Positions 49,600-61,694 of a stretch of 64,000 bases of DNA are shown here, in pieces. This DNA is from Nematostella vectensis (Eukaryota > Cnidaria > Anthozoa > Actiniaria > Edwardsiidae), in contig NC_064036.1 of the NCBI RefSeq assembly GCF_932526225.1, forward strand, positions 1,736,001-1,800,000, read 5' to 3'. The position numbers were made by a program, and so were the translations under genes. Numbering within the stretch: position 1 is the stretch's first letter; every line of letters begins with the position of its first letter. The notes beneath the pieces were generated by a model. That model was not told the DNA's origin. It made no database searches and saw nothing but the letters and a program-made list of their open reading frames with translations.

Positions 49600-52224
49600 T
49601 TTTAAGGGTAAAGATTCATGTGCTGCTTCCATCTTTTCTCTAGTGGCAGAATGTTGAGTAAACGGTACCCCCGGAAAACGTAGTAGTGTTTCAGATGCTT
49701 CCAGGTCTTACGGCAATATAGTTGCTTTTGTAGCACGAAAGGTGGTTAGGGCTATCTCTTTTCCTCTCTTGTTTTCTCACGTTTAAGTTATTAAAAATAT
49801 CCGAGCTTTCGATTTTAACGGAGGCTTAGATTGTATGCGCCTGTTCACAAGGACACACCTGTTTCGTATGTGTTCCCCTGGGTTAGTCGGCACCGTGACC
49901 CACTGTCCACTGAAGAGGACCCTTGTGGGCCTGAGTCCCTTATTAATGAGGGTCTCCGAGTCCATGATGTGCTGACCGTAAAGCTGAATGGACCAGCCAT
50001 CCGCAGTGATCTCTATCTTGCCTCCCGCTTCCCGCCCGTCAATACAGCACCACGGTGGACCTGATAAGTAGTGGGAGATATTATAAATATGTACCCTCAC
50101 ATATTATAAATATGTACCCTCCCAAACCTTCACTTGTCAGCGTTGACGCAACATTGTTTTGGAACACATTTAGAAGTGTTAACGCAACACGGGAAGACAG
50201 AAATCCAGCATCAAATCAACATGTCTACCAATGATACGTCGCCGTTGTAATCGCCAGCTAAAATCGTCCAATTGATTACAATAGCAAAAAAACTTGGAAA
50301 GTCACAAAATGTGTCTAAATGTGGCGTATTTGGTACAAAGAAAACTTTCTTTGAATGGCGAGCTAACCATTCTATGTAACCTGCACAACACAGTTATTTG
50401 TCAGCTGCTTTGGCGTTATCCTAGTAGAGCTGCAGAAGCATCAATTCGTTGCCTGGTTCATAAAAAAATAGAGATTTGTCAAACTGTGAATGAATTATAG
50501 AACCTTGGTATTAGTTTATTATTTCGAGGTTTTATCATATGATTTGTTTTCCATGAAAACTAATCGGCAAAGGTTTGTCTGGCACTATTTTTTTTTAGAC
50601 CAATGGCTTAGTCCCCTGAATGCCGCTATTGGCGTCGCATTGTAAGTTTATCTCACTTACTAACATCCCTGAAGATATAGCCCCTGTCTGTGAACACTCT
50701 CTCCATACTCCTCAGCTTCTCATAATCCCTTGTGAGGAATGTGATGTCCGCATCTCTTTCCCAAGGCAGCACTTTACCCATTTTGACCGCACCTAAAAGT
50801 GTGCCCTCCTGAAGCTCACATACGATACTATTACTCTCGCACTGGGACATCAAAAACTTTACCGCGTCAGCTAGATTCTCTAGGCAGCACGGAGGAACGA
50901 GAAGTCCCTCCCTTACCGGACATTTGTCTGCCGTCCGGTGAATGACCCCACGTCGACACCCGTACCAACGGACCCGCCCGTCCAACTCCACAATCTTCCG
51001 AATAGAGTGCTTGTTTGCGAATGGCAGCAAGTCTGCGTCTGTTCTTTCCGGCGAACGTGTATGGAACATCGCATCCGGGCAACTGACTACTGTGGGACCG
51101 CGCCTTGTCGTGTGACTGAATTTCGATTTTACTCTTAGAAAAAGATCCCTGTAAACTCCGTTATTGAGTCTTGCATCTAAACTAAACTTTTTAAAAACAC
51201 CCGTCTTTGCCAAAAATGGCCCTGTTAAGTAATCACACACGAGACATTCTTTTAAAGATTTACTGTATCCGGCTCGTAATGAAAGTGTGTAGTTTTTCAA
51301 TTTCGTCTGCAGACAACCCGACGACCAATGCCCTTCAAGGTCACGTGTACTTCCTCCAGCAAATTGGAGCGATTTGTGCGCTGAGAGAACTCTGATAAGT
51401 CGCTCAAGTTTCACTCTTTTAAAATGTGTCACCCCTGTTGCCAAGAGAACATAAGGTGTATTTACTTGGTTCACTAATTTCCGCAAAGTTTCCCCTTTGG
51501 AGGTCTGATGCGCTTGAATGATTTCAATACTTGTTGACCATTCTTTACTTACATTGTTTACATTTATTTTGCTGTTGTTTAGTAAAACAAAAGCTTTTAT
51601 ACCAGGGTATTCCTGGTATAAGTTTTCAAAAAAACTAGACAGATATTTGTGGTAAGATTTCTCGTCTGCAATTTTTTCGCCTTCTGGTGTTTTTCTAGCT
51701 ACAAGCAAATCATCAAATATTAACGTGACCAGTCCACTCACTGAACGTCTTGATTTGATCGTTGTGCAATTTGTTACTTCAAACCCTTTGCGGTAGAATG
51801 GATAGCCATAAGTTGACCCACGAAATACTTCTGGGCAAAAAAACCCTGTCTGAGTACTACTTTCCGTCGTAACTTCACCTCTCTCCAAGCGAGTTGGTTT
51901 TCTCGTTTTGTTGACTTTCGTGAGTACTTCTATTTCTAGGAGTAGTTTCTGTAGGTTATTGTAGTGCGATTCTATTTTTCTAACCATATCTGGATCTCGT
52001 CCTACCGTCATGCGAATAAAGATGAGATCCTTAGTAAGTCGTCTTAGCCCTCTGATCACTGCCTCGTTGTCACTGCACAAAGGTTTGTCACGTACCCGCT
52101 CGAGAAGGGAGTTCTTCATTTGTTCCCTGCGAATAGCGACCATTAATTGACTTATCCTTAACAGCACATAGCAAGAAATTAGAAATACCAATGTGGTTTT
52201 CGCCCGGTAGTAAAATCTTCCCAT
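48985..52224 (-). CDS. Type II membrane protein with LicD/fukutin-type transferase domain
   Basis: Three exons: 52224-50661, 50060-49859, 49159-48985; 646 aa, phases 1 and 2 closing exactly. A signal anchor lies near the N-terminus (TLVFLISCYVLLRISQLMVA, about residues 10-29), so the protein should face the Golgi/ER lumen. Residues 150-440 resemble a glycosyltransferase-like stem domain with CPDAMFHTRSPERTDADL. From about 465 a LicD-type nucleotidyl/phospho-transferase domain follows: CELQEGTLLGAVKMGKVLPW and ERDADITFL, the G-x-LLG and W-x-x-D-x-D signature of fukutin, FKRP and bacterial LicD. The C-terminal exons contain SPPWCCIDGREAGGKIEI and SGWEAYNAEAGKFSPCP. FKRP and fukutin transfer ribitol phosphate to glycans; the substrate here is unknown. 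It is closer in layout to FKRP than to LicD alone, but orthology is not claimed. Confidence 0.8.
49520..49592. repeat. (TA)n microsatellite
   Basis: About 36 TA dinucleotides, in the intron between exons 2 and 3 of the LicD-domain gene. Confidence 0.97.
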
Positions 52225-55200
52225 TTTTCACAGAAATATCAATTCTCCTTTGTATTTCCCAATTCCTGGGATATCTCCCAAAAAAACGTCTCTTTGTTCA
52301 ACGTGTCATTCATTAACTCTTTCGACTTCCTCTTTCCTTCGCTCTGCCTATCCCAGCTGTGTTTGAACGGCTGACATTTTTGGTTCGTTCTCACGATTCT
52401 CGCCATGTTGACTCGGAGACACGACCACACGCCGTGCTTGGTGTAAACATCATTATGTTTCGGCTAAAGAGCATAAATATTCGGCTATAAATATTTATTA
52501 TGTTTCGGGAATTAACCAAGAACAACAAAACAAGGTGGGTACCATGAATAAACCGTGCTAGGGCCATAATGATTAGGAGCCCCTGTTGATATAACGCGAT
52601 TATGATCTTTCGCCATCAAGAGGTCAAAAGAACCAACAGGAGTTCAAGAGAGACTTCCAGTAAACATGTGCGGGCACAGGGAACCCAAGCTCACAGTTTG
52701 TGTTTTTTGGGGGATTTGAAAGGATTTCACAATAAAAAGACACGAGACTCACCGAGCTGTAAGAAGTGATTATTTACATCCCCTCTTTGAAGTTTTTTTT
52801 TTAAAATCACGAGAGAATATTTATATCTGCACATACCCGTCAGTAAATCATCTATATATAGCGAATGGAATATAGGCAAGAACAGATATGAAAAAAATAT
52901 ATATAAGGCCATAAAAATACTGATTAGAAAAAAAAAAAGGTAGAGCCGATTGCCCGAGGATCGAACCTTTATAGATCAGATGAAACGAGAGCAAAACATA
53001 GACCATACTTCCAGGCATACGCTGAAACGCCGTATGGCAGCTGAAGCTTTACGGCTAGGCTGAAGATTTCGGCCCCAGCACCGCTAATCCAGCGAACTGT
53101 ACAACACAAAGGAACCTGAGGTACCCGCGCATTAATGGGGAGGCAATAACCAGGATTCCAGGCCTGTCTTTATCGGTTACGCACAGCTCGCTGAGATGTA
53201 GACTGAAAAATATCGGGGTCTTTTTCACGCTTGTGTCTCTTGGGAATTAGCGTGTTGCTATAGAAGTGTGCTAAATTCGTCATCATGCACACTGTGATGT
53301 GACTTTTGTTCTCGTGTGCTAAGTCGCGCACGTGCATATCTTTTATGCCGAGAAACAAGAAAAGTAAACTGAAATTTGATGGAATTTTTGCGATGGTTCT
53401 TGTGCTTTTCTTAAACAAAAGTTGGAATAATTAGGCGTTCACATTCTTGGCAAAATTCTTGACATGGCAAATGCCATAATCACGCTCAGAAATTGGTATT
53501 ACTACGATTCATGGAGAACCGGGGGAAATGAATTTGAAAAATAAATAAAACAATATACAAATATGCATAGAATTCCTTAGAATCCAGATTTTTTACCACA
53601 ACTCACTCATGCTCGAAACACTGTTGGTCTCAGGAGTATTCCCTTTTATTTATTGATCGCGATGGCTGCAGTATCGATGTTGTTAACAGTTTGAGTGCTA
53701 GTATCTGTACTAGGGTGGGGAGAAGTTACCCTGCTAGCTAGTAAAAAAAGCTTTCTTCCAGTCTGTTTCTATCAGTTCACTTATCCGTGAAATTAAATAA
53801 ATAATGATTAAACACAATATCACAAGCTCTACTGTTTTTGTTATTATTATTTTTTTGCAATCAGTGTAAAAAAATATTTACATCTTTATCACTTTCTACA
53901 GTAGCCTTGGTCTGCTCGCCTGAGCCCATCGTCTAAAGCTCAGCGGTCTCCCCTTTGAACGTTAGGATCTCGGCAAAATGGCGGCCAAAATGCATGTGCC
54001 CTGATAAGCCATATAAAAGGTCATATTTGTAGAATATTCCGGCTATATCTTCAATTATCCCAAGGTAATTACTTCTTTAACGCCATGATCTATTGTTGTA
54101 TTCATTTTGCTGGGTTCACGCTCCGTTTCTAAGCCTGTATAATGTTTATTGACCAAGCTAGTTCGGCAGAATTTGTTTGCATTTTCCTTGTATTTAACTT
54201 ACTGGCTCGTTCTATAGAAATCGAGGTGTGGAGTCTCATTGTAACTCTTTGTGGACGGGTATTCTGCAGTTGCTCCGCTAGTTCTACTCATCGATCCCCA
54301 TGAAATGATCCTTGCTGCATAAAGCATCCAAATAATAGATTTTCTGCTTTTTCAAAAGAAATTGATGGAGTTAAGGGTGTTGGGAGATTTCTCGTTACTT
54401 GGCGATTCGGTTGTTAGGCGCGAGCACGATCATCTGGGAACTTCACACTTTTAGGCGGGTAAATCAATTGGCGGAGAACAATTTACGTACAGGCAACATT
54501 CCTAGCTTCGAAAACAAACGCCGAAACTTGCGAGAAAAACGTAATAAAATAACAAACTTACTGTAAAACAAAAAAGGCGAGCATAATTTTTCACCTAGGG
54601 CACCTACTTAGCGACCTGAAGTGCTGGTTTGAGCAAGAAAAGAGTTGTTTCAATGCATATTTCATGTTAAAAAGCGAAAGAATATTTAAATTTTGATAAC
54701 TAAATTCTTTCACAACCTTCGCATTTGTAACCAGGCTTTATCGAAATACTTAATTGCGCATGCGTGGATAATTCTACTTCCGGTTTGTGTTTCCAACTCT
54801 ATAATCTTTGAGAAGAATGGACTGTTGCAATTTTTTTTAGGCAAAGAATATTCACCTAGTTGCTGTCTACAAAACTACTTATCGATTTTTATTTTATTTT
54901 AAAAGTTAAAGAGATTATTAAGATAAGAGTGGAAAAATAAAAATTTAAATTGTGTGAAAATTTTATTATTTGAAAGAATAAAAAATGCATACGTAACTTT
55001 GAACTTTACTAACATAGATATTCAGGCTTTATAAGTAGTCATTTATTTATGATTAAAAATTTATTTTTTGGAGAGGGTTTGACTACAGTATGACTCTGTC
55101 CAGATAGATATTGCAGTTCCTTTGATGCGGAAAAGTCACAATTATTGTCACTCATCTGGAAGGCAATGTAATTATACAGTCAGTCAAACAGTCTGCATGC

Positions 55201-56336
55201 ATTTTTATAAGTTGCCCTGCTTAATTTTTGTCCGTACAATAAGTTACTTGTTTTCATATTTCTTTTGTCACATAAGCAAAATGGATTTAATATTAACGTT
55301 GAGACTGGCAAGAATGAAATGAAAATATACAGATAACAAAAATCAGATGAGGCTTGAAAGAACACAGAACATAAGCCAAGAAATTCTTTAAAATCGATGT
55401 TACAAAAAATATAAAAATCATAATGCATGTATTAGAATAGCTAGCATTATGTTACTCATGTTTGATAAATTAGGGAGGCTGGTTGAAATCAAGTTATTTT
55501 AGTTTTTTGGTAAGTGTTAGAGCAAAGATAGACCACTGCAGTATTCAGGGAGAAACAGTGAGAAAAAAACATTGAAGGACGCATTTGGGTTGCAGACCTT
55601 GCTGTGCCTGTGTGCTTCTGTGAAAGCCATCTTTTGATAAATGTTTTTGTATCTCAGCTTTTTGAAGTTTTGTTCTTTTTAAAATTACTTTAGCTTTATT
55701 TTAATTTCTTGATAGACCCTGTGAATAAGTCTATCCCTTTTCGAATTGTCCTTGCTGGTTTCATTATGTTTGCATAATCGCTGTTTTCAGAACCTGGTAG
55801 ATTTATTTAAGTTGGAGTTTCAGTTTCACAGTTACTGTACATGTAGTTTGGGTTAGGCATGCTTTTTGCTGTGCAGAGAGTCTGCCAGAACCAGTTAGCT
55901 TTTTATTTTTCTAACTGCTCTGTGTTGTACTTTAGATGGGTGAACATACTTATTGACATGACATAAAAAAGTATGGACAGTACTGATGTTTTCACATACC
56001 TTCAAGGCCCTCCACCAATCACCATTATAAGTAGAATACTCAACAATTATCGTGAATTAGTGCTATGTATAAAAGCAAACATGTACTGGCCTCATTTTAA
56101 AGTTCCGACTTCAGCTTGATATACTTCTCATGTCTTTATTTCAAGTACAGTATTAAAGTACAAAAAGTTGACAATAAACCATTTACATGTGTATGGAACT
56201 TTCTAGATCAAGGTAGCATGATTAACAATTTCTTCTTCTGTGTAAGCAATAAATATATTTCCAATTTAAAGCAATTACTAAACTAAGGATTCAGCTGCAA
56301 ATGAATTATTTTTAATCAGAAATCTTTTTTTCCTAG
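52225..56336. other. Spacer between LicD-domain gene and zinc-finger gene
   Basis: The LicD-gene promoter should be at about 52225-52450. A bidirectional-type promoter signature lies at 54756-54783. 53980-54000 contains AAATGGCGGCC, which could belong to a 5' exon, but no donor is assigned. TTTTTTTCCTAG directly before 56337 is a splice acceptor, so an untranslated first exon of the zinc-finger gene lies in this interval. No mobile element or RNA gene is convincing. Confidence 0.5.
54756..54783. promoter_or_regulatory. NRF1-like and ETS-like motifs, candidate promoter of the zinc-finger gene
   Basis: GCGCATGCG (54756-54764), a near-consensus NRF1 palindrome, is followed 11 bp later by ACTTCCGG (54776-54783), an ETS site. 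This pair is typical of TATA-less housekeeping promoters and sits 1.6 kb upstream of the coding exon of the zinc-finger gene. Confidence 0.45.
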
Positions 56337-59300
56337 ATGGAAACTGGAGAGAGTACAGTTGTGTTCTTCTATGATGCTATATCACCTGAGGACAGCAATG
56401 TTGTTTCACAGTCCCTTGAAGTCATTGAGGAGGGAAGGCCCCAGTCAGCAGCTTTGACGACTCTGAATCTGTCAGATCTTCTGGAAGCTGCTTGTGTGTC
56501 TGCAACTTCTAATAGCACAGCTCAAACCACAGATACACAGACCATAGTTACAGAGGCACACTCTTTCACAAAAGGTTTTCAGGATGATCACCATACCGAT
56601 GACCACCTTTACTCGACAAGACAAACAGCAGATGCTGAAGAAGACCTTTCAATTATGAACTGCAGCGTTGAAGGAGCAGCTGATGAGGATAAAGATGATA
56701 CTGATGATGAAGATAATTCGATTATAGACTGCAATGGAGAAGATGATGACGATGATAGCGTTGCACCCATGTCAGATTCTCACCTTCCAATCATGGGTCT
56801 TGTGCAGGTGTCCTCGCACAGCCCTGGCTTTCTCAAGACAGGTGGGGTCTACAAGTGCCCCCTTTGTGTTACAGTGTGTGAGAATGAGCTTATTCTTCAA
56901 GAGCACATTAAGATGCACAAGAGGAAAAACAAGCACTACTGTAATTATTGTGCTGAAGTGTTTGCTGCCAAAGCTAGACTACAAGAGCATGTCAAAAGCA
57001 TGCACCCATACACTTGTATACAATGCCAGGTGACATTCAGCACTGAATTAGAGTATACAGTACACAAGAATGATTGTAATTCGCATTACAGTTGTGATGA
57101 GTGTGGAAAGGTTTATAAAACCGCAAAACTGCTTAGAAACCACGCTAAAATTCACAATAAACAGCGTTTTCCATGCCCACAATGCGATAAGGTGTTCAGT
57201 TCAAAGGGATTCTTAGCCAAGCATGAGGTCATTCACTCAGATCAAAGACCACATGTTTGTATGGAATGCGGTAAGAACTTTAAAATGGCCTGTCAGTTGG
57301 CCATGCATTCAAAGAAACATACAAATGCTGATCACATCCACGAGTGTTCCACATGTCAGAAAACCTTCGAAGGCAAATTGTCACTTATTAGCCATATAAA
57401 GTCAGAACATCCTGAGTTCTCATCTGCCCCAGAGCCAGTAGACGGTACTGTGGGTCACTCATGCCCCACATGTGATCGGGTCTTCCAGACAAATGCTAAC
57501 CTTGAGCGGCACCAAGCCAGCCATTCTGAGGAGAGACCATACACATGCAGCCAATGTGACAAAGCGTTCAAAGCCCCCCACTACCTGGCACTCCACATGA
57601 AGTCTCACTCTATGGCAAATGTTACATTCGTGTGTTCTGTCTGCGACAAGGAGTTCCGCTCAAAGACGGCCCTTATTAACCACCAAGTGAAGCACCTTGA
57701 TGAGAGACCATTCACGTGTAGTGAGTGCGGACAGGCCTTTAAGAGGTTCAATGATATGAATATTCACCTGAAAACCCACACCTCGGGGGATGCATTCAAA
57801 TGCAACACGTGTGATAAAAGATTTTGTAGCGCTGTTAACCTTAACCGCCACATGTTGTGTCATAACCAAGAAAGACCCTACGCTTGTGATGACTGCGACA
57901 GAGCCTTTAAAAGACCGAGAGACTTAGAGACCCATTCAAAAGCACAACACGCCAATGTGGACAAAATGACTCATTCTGCCAATGAAGATACGCCACGTTC
58001 AAACGCAGAAATACCCGCCCCTTCACCTGCTAAGAAGCCAAGGAAAGCGCACACGAAGCCCAAAATAGAAGTGTTCAAGTGTACCATGTGTGGTAGTGTT
58101 TCACAATCGGCCGCGTCTCTTTGCAGACATCTGAAATCCCACCCTGGGGATCCCATCTATGAGTGTACTCACTGTGATAGGAAGTTCGCTCACGAGTTTT
58201 TGCTGACCCGGCACCAGTTGAACCATTCCGCCAATAAGCCACTCCGTTGTGATCGATGTTCTAAGGTCTTTGAAACCATTGAGCAGCTTCAAGAACACAG
58301 GACAACTCACCGCTCTCTGAAACAAAATGTTTGCCCCCACTGCGGTAAAGGATTCCTTACCTATTCCAAGATGATGAGACATGTCGTGGTCCACTCTGAC
58401 TTAAGGCCACATAAATGCCCTCAGTGCAGTGCAGCATTCAAGATAAAAGATCAGTTGGCGCGTCACGCTAAAGTTCACACCCGCGAGAAACAGACATTCA
58501 CTTGTGAGGAATGTGATAAAGTGTTTGAAATGGCTTGTGGCTATCGTACCCATATGAGGTTCCATTCCAACACAATGACGAAATCCTTGAAGTGTAGTCA
58601 CTGTGATGAAATGTTTCCTACACGTGCAAATCTTATTGCACACCACAAAGAGGTCCAGGCCAAGGGCAATTTCAAGTGTGAACAATGCGATAAGAGTTTA
58701 TTATCTCAGTATTACTTGAAAAGGCATTTATTGACCCATACCAGATCGCCTTCTTGCGCCTCGTGCAAGGAGACTTTCGATTCCAAAGAGAATTTGGATG
58801 CGCATGTGAACGCAGGATGCCCTAAAAAGAAACCACAAGAAACTTACACTTGTGAAGTTTGCGATAAAGGTTTCTCTAGAGTGAGTAGCTATAAGACGCA
58901 CTTTAGGTATCATTCCAAAGACACCTTGACATTTAAGTGTAGCCATTGCAACGAAACATTCTCAAATCGTCAAAGTCTAATTGAGCACCATAGGGAGGTA
59001 ACAGCGGAAGGCGATTTCAAGTGTGACGTCTGCGAAAAATGTTTCATCACGAAGGCCCATTTGAAAACGCATAAAGTGGTACACACAAGGCAACCGCGTT
59101 GTTCCAGTTGCAAAGAGACTTTCGATTCCAAGGAGAACCTGAAACAACACTCTAGTGCTGGATGCCCTGAAAAGAGTTCACAGGAGAAAGAGGCGTACAC
59201 TTGTCAAGTTTGCGATAAAGTGTTCTCTAGGGTGAGTAGCTATAAGACGCACTTTAGGTATCATTCCAAAAACTCCTTGACATTCAAGTGTAGTCATTGC

Positions 59301-60605
59301 AACGAAACATTCTCAAATCGTCAAAGTCTAATTAAGCACCAGAGGGAGGTAACAGCGGAAGGTGATTTCAAGTGTGACGTCTGCGAAAAATGTTTCATCA
59401 CGAAGGCCCATTTGAAAACGCATAAAGTGGTACACACAAGGCAACCGCGTTGTTCCAGTTGCAAAGAGACTTTCGATTCCAAGGAGAACCTGAAACAACA
59501 CTCTAGTGCTGGATGCCCTGAAAAGAGTTCACAGAAGGAAGAGGCGTACACTTGTCAAGTTTGCGATAAAGTGTTCTCTAGAGTGAGTAGCTATAAGACG
59601 CACGTTCGGTTTCATTCCAAGGACACAACTGGCTGGAAGTGCCATCACTGCGATGAATTCTTCTCGACACATGTGTATCTTGTCGAGCACCAAGAGAGTG
59701 TTTTGGGCGAGAGAGAGTTCACCTGCGAAGTTTGCGACAAGAGTTTACTCACTCGAGCCCATCTAAAGAGACACACGATGAACCATAAAAAGTCGCCCTC
59801 TTGCAGCTCATGCAAAGAGACCTTTTGCTCGGAAGGAGAGCTAAAAGAGCATTTGAGTAACAGATGTGAAAGCCTTAAGTGCAAGATCTGTGATAAGTCG
59901 TTCTCTCACATTGGCGCTCTCAAAGCCCATGCAAAGACACACGGCAAGAGTGTAGGAGAAAATACAGTTTGTGTCACGTGTAGTCAAGTGTTCTCATCTC
60001 TCCAAGAGTATCAGGAACACGCGAGATCTCATCAGACACAGTCTTCATTTGAGTGCACTGAATGTGGCAAGTTATTCTCCCGGAACAAGGCACTGAAGAG
60101 ACACCGTCTTGTGCACACCTCTGGAAGCAAATTCTCGTGCGCCATTTGTAACAAAGCATTCAAAACTAAGCACCACATGGAAAGGCATTCCAAGATCCAT
60201 AGTCGCGACATTGAAGGTATCGCTTGTCCCAGATGCGAAAAGTCTTTCCGGTCCGAGGCACAGCTGAAAAGGCATTTATCAGAGCATAAGGATTATGGAA
60301 GCAAGTCGCGCCCAAGATCGCCAAGGAAGATTGGACAGACCGGATCCGTGGCACGTGACAAAAGAGCCGCGAATCCAGTCTCCTCAAGGTCACGTTTACC
60401 TGTAGAATCACAAAAGAGCTTGGAACCGAAGTCACGTGTCACAACTGACGTCAAGTCGATTGCTCAAGCCACATTAAGGTCACGTGGTAGCGCGTCATGT
60501 GGTACCAGCAATTTAACGCAAGGGAAGTTCCGGTGTGACGGGTGTAGGAAGACGTTTTCCTCATCAAGGGATCTGCGCATCCACAGACGAGAACACGCAA
60601 AATAG
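56337..60605 (+). CDS. C2H2 zinc-finger protein, about 40 fingers (1422 aa)
   Basis: One uninterrupted coding exon; the ATG directly follows the acceptor TTTTCCTAG, so the 5' UTR is spliced. Residues 1-165 lack fingers and include an acidic stretch (DEDKDDTDDEDNSIIDC, EDDDDDS). No KRAB, BTB, SCAN or ZAD domain is seen. About 40 fingers follow, from CPLCVTVC (about 175) to a last CDGCRKTF...H near the C-terminus, separated from the rest by a basic Ser/Pro/Arg-rich linker (SKSRPRSPRKIG). TGEKP-type linkers are mostly absent, and some fingers end in Cys (C2HC) or lack the last ligand. Fingers 19-34 are four repeats of a four-finger block. Expected role: nuclear DNA-binding regulator. No orthologue recognised. 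Confidence 0.9.
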   Translation: METGESTVVFFYDAISPEDSNVVSQSLEVIEEGRPQSAALTTLNLSDLLEAACVSATSNSTAQTTDTQTIVTEAHSFTKGFQDDHHTDDHLYSTRQTADAEEDLSIMNCSVEGAADEDKDDTDDEDNSIIDCNGEDDDDDSVAPMSDSHLPIMGLVQVSSHSPGFLKTGGVYKCPLCVTVCENELILQEHIKMHKRKNKHYCNYCAEVFAAKARLQEHVKSMHPYTCIQCQVTFSTELEYTVHKNDCNSHYSCDECGKVYKTAKLLRNHAKIHNKQRFPCPQCDKVFSSKGFLAKHEVIHSDQRPHVCMECGKNFKMACQLAMHSKKHTNADHIHECSTCQKTFEGKLSLISHIKSEHPEFSSAPEPVDGTVGHSCPTCDRVFQTNANLERHQASHSEERPYTCSQCDKAFKAPHYLALHMKSHSMANVTFVCSVCDKEFRSKTALINHQVKHLDERPFTCSECGQAFKRFNDMNIHLKTHTSGDAFKCNTCDKRFCSAVNLNRHMLCHNQERPYACDDCDRAFKRPRDLETHSKAQHANVDKMTHSANEDTPRSNAEIPAPSPAKKPRKAHTKPKIEVFKCTMCGSVSQSAASLCRHLKSHPGDPIYECTHCDRKFAHEFLLTRHQLNHSANKPLRCDRCSKVFETIEQLQEHRTTHRSLKQNVCPHCGKGFLTYSKMMRHVVVHSDLRPHKCPQCSAAFKIKDQLARHAKVHTREKQTFTCEECDKVFEMACGYRTHMRFHSNTMTKSLKCSHCDEMFPTRANLIAHHKEVQAKGNFKCEQCDKSLLSQYYLKRHLLTHTRSPSCASCKETFDSKENLDAHVNAGCPKKKPQETYTCEVCDKGFSRVSSYKTHFRYHSKDTLTFKCSHCNETFSNRQSLIEHHREVTAEGDFKCDVCEKCFITKAHLKTHKVVHTRQPRCSSCKETFDSKENLKQHSSAGCPEKSSQEKEAYTCQVCDKVFSRVSSYKTHFRYHSKNSLTFKCSHCNETFSNRQSLIKHQREVTAEGDFKCDVCEKCFITKAHLKTHKVVHTRQPRCSSCKETFDSKENLKQHSSAGCPEKSSQKEEAYTCQVCDKVFSRVSSYKTHVRFHSKDTTGWKCHHCDEFFSTHVYLVEHQESVLGEREFTCEVCDKSLLTRAHLKRHTMNHKKSPSCSSCKETFCSEGELKEHLSNRCESLKCKICDKSFSHIGALKAHAKTHGKSVGENTVCVTCSQVFSSLQEYQEHARSHQTQSSFECTECGKLFSRNKALKRHRLVHTSGSKFSCAICNKAFKTKHHMERHSKIHSRDIEGIACPRCEKSFRSEAQLKRHLSEHKDYGSKSRPRSPRKIGQTGSVARDKRAANPVSSRSRLPVESQKSLEPKSRVTTDVKSIAQATLRSRGSASCGTSNLTQGKFRCDGCRKTFSSSRDLRIHRREHAK
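58500..59880 (+). repeat. Four-finger supra-repeat inside the zinc-finger gene
   Basis: A block of four finger types (CEVCDKxF, CSHCNETF, CDVCEKCF, CSSCKETF) occurs four times. The central two copies are nearly identical, and the phrase TGTCAAGTTTGCGATAAAG at 59202 recurs at 59553, with the related TGTGAAGTTTGCGATAAAG at 58851: a period of exactly 351 bp (117 codons). This indicates recent in-frame tandem duplication. Confidence 0.92.
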
Positions 60606-61444
60606 TGAGTGGGAGTTAGATGAGTGTTATCCTAACTATGGTGTGGTGAATGGATTATAAGTAAAGATTGGCGTGATGATTGCACCTCCCGCATACCTAT
60701 GCGCAATAAGTACATTCTTTTTAGAAAGTAAGATCAGGGACTCCCCTGCTCCCCAGTATTCCATAGTATTTAAAGAATACCTAAATCTGATTTGAAATAT
60801 GTAGATAAAGACTTTCAGAGAAGCCTTGTGTATTGGGTACGATTCTTAATCTCTTAAAAAGTTTTCCTTATTCTCACAAAGATGGGATGTTGTTTTAATT
60901 GGCTTATTCCAAAGGCAGTCTCCTGGAATATGTACTGTTTCTGGCCATCGGTGGAATTAATGTCGTTTTACGTATTATCTGATTTTGATTGGGATTGGGA
61001 TTTTACTGTTATTTTCAGTCATTATTCAATTAACTGTTTATGTATACTTTCTGCCTTAGAAGTGTTCGTTTTTGTTAACATTTTAATGTATTCATGATGT
61101 AAAAATTATTTAGCTTGTCGGTTTATTCTGTGATGGTTTTTGTACGCCTCCAATTTTAACACAGTTTTATCATCTGTAAATTTCACTTTGAATTTTTAAC
61201 GGATAACACTCGTCTCATTGGTCAACACTTGAGAAGGCTCCCGACCGAGCAAAATCGATGCAAATTGTTAACAACTGTTGACCCAATCAGAGCGCGCAAA
61301 ATGTAACCCGATAAGAATTCAAAGTCTTACGGGAGCTATAGGTGGTTTAGCAGTTGCCAAGAGCACACACATAGCTCAAACCGCGTATCATCGTTGTTAT
61401 TATTATAATTATCCATCTTTAGAAAAAATGCTTTAAAGACTTTT

Positions 61445-61694
61445 ATCATTCGACCGTCAGTCGAGAATCCTTATATTAATAAGATGCCTATTCTATCATT
61501 CGACCGTCAATCGAGAATCCTTATATTAATAAGATGCCTATTCTATCATTCGACCGTCAATCGAGAATCCTTATATTAATTAGATGCCTATCCTATTATT
61601 CGACCGTCAATCGAGAATCCTTATATTAATTAGATGCCTATTCTATCATTCGACCGTCAATCGAGAATCCTTATATTAATAAGATGCCTATTCA
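61445..61694. repeat. 50-bp tandem repeat, 5 copies
   Basis: CGACCGTCAATCGAGAATCC plus TTATATTAATAAGATGCC recurs at a strict 50-bp period (61451, 61501, 61551, 61601, 61651) with few substitutions. Confidence 0.95.

Noticed and set aside
52925-52985. tRNA gene or tRNA-derived SINE on the minus strand (GGTTCGATCC followed by a T run)
   Set aside because: The B-box-like motif is present, but the T-arm stem does not pair, and no acceptor stem or properly spaced A box was found.
58401-60435. Minus-strand frames of 60-97 codons opposite the zinc-finger exon
   Set aside because: Antisense shadows of a long, biased coding exon.
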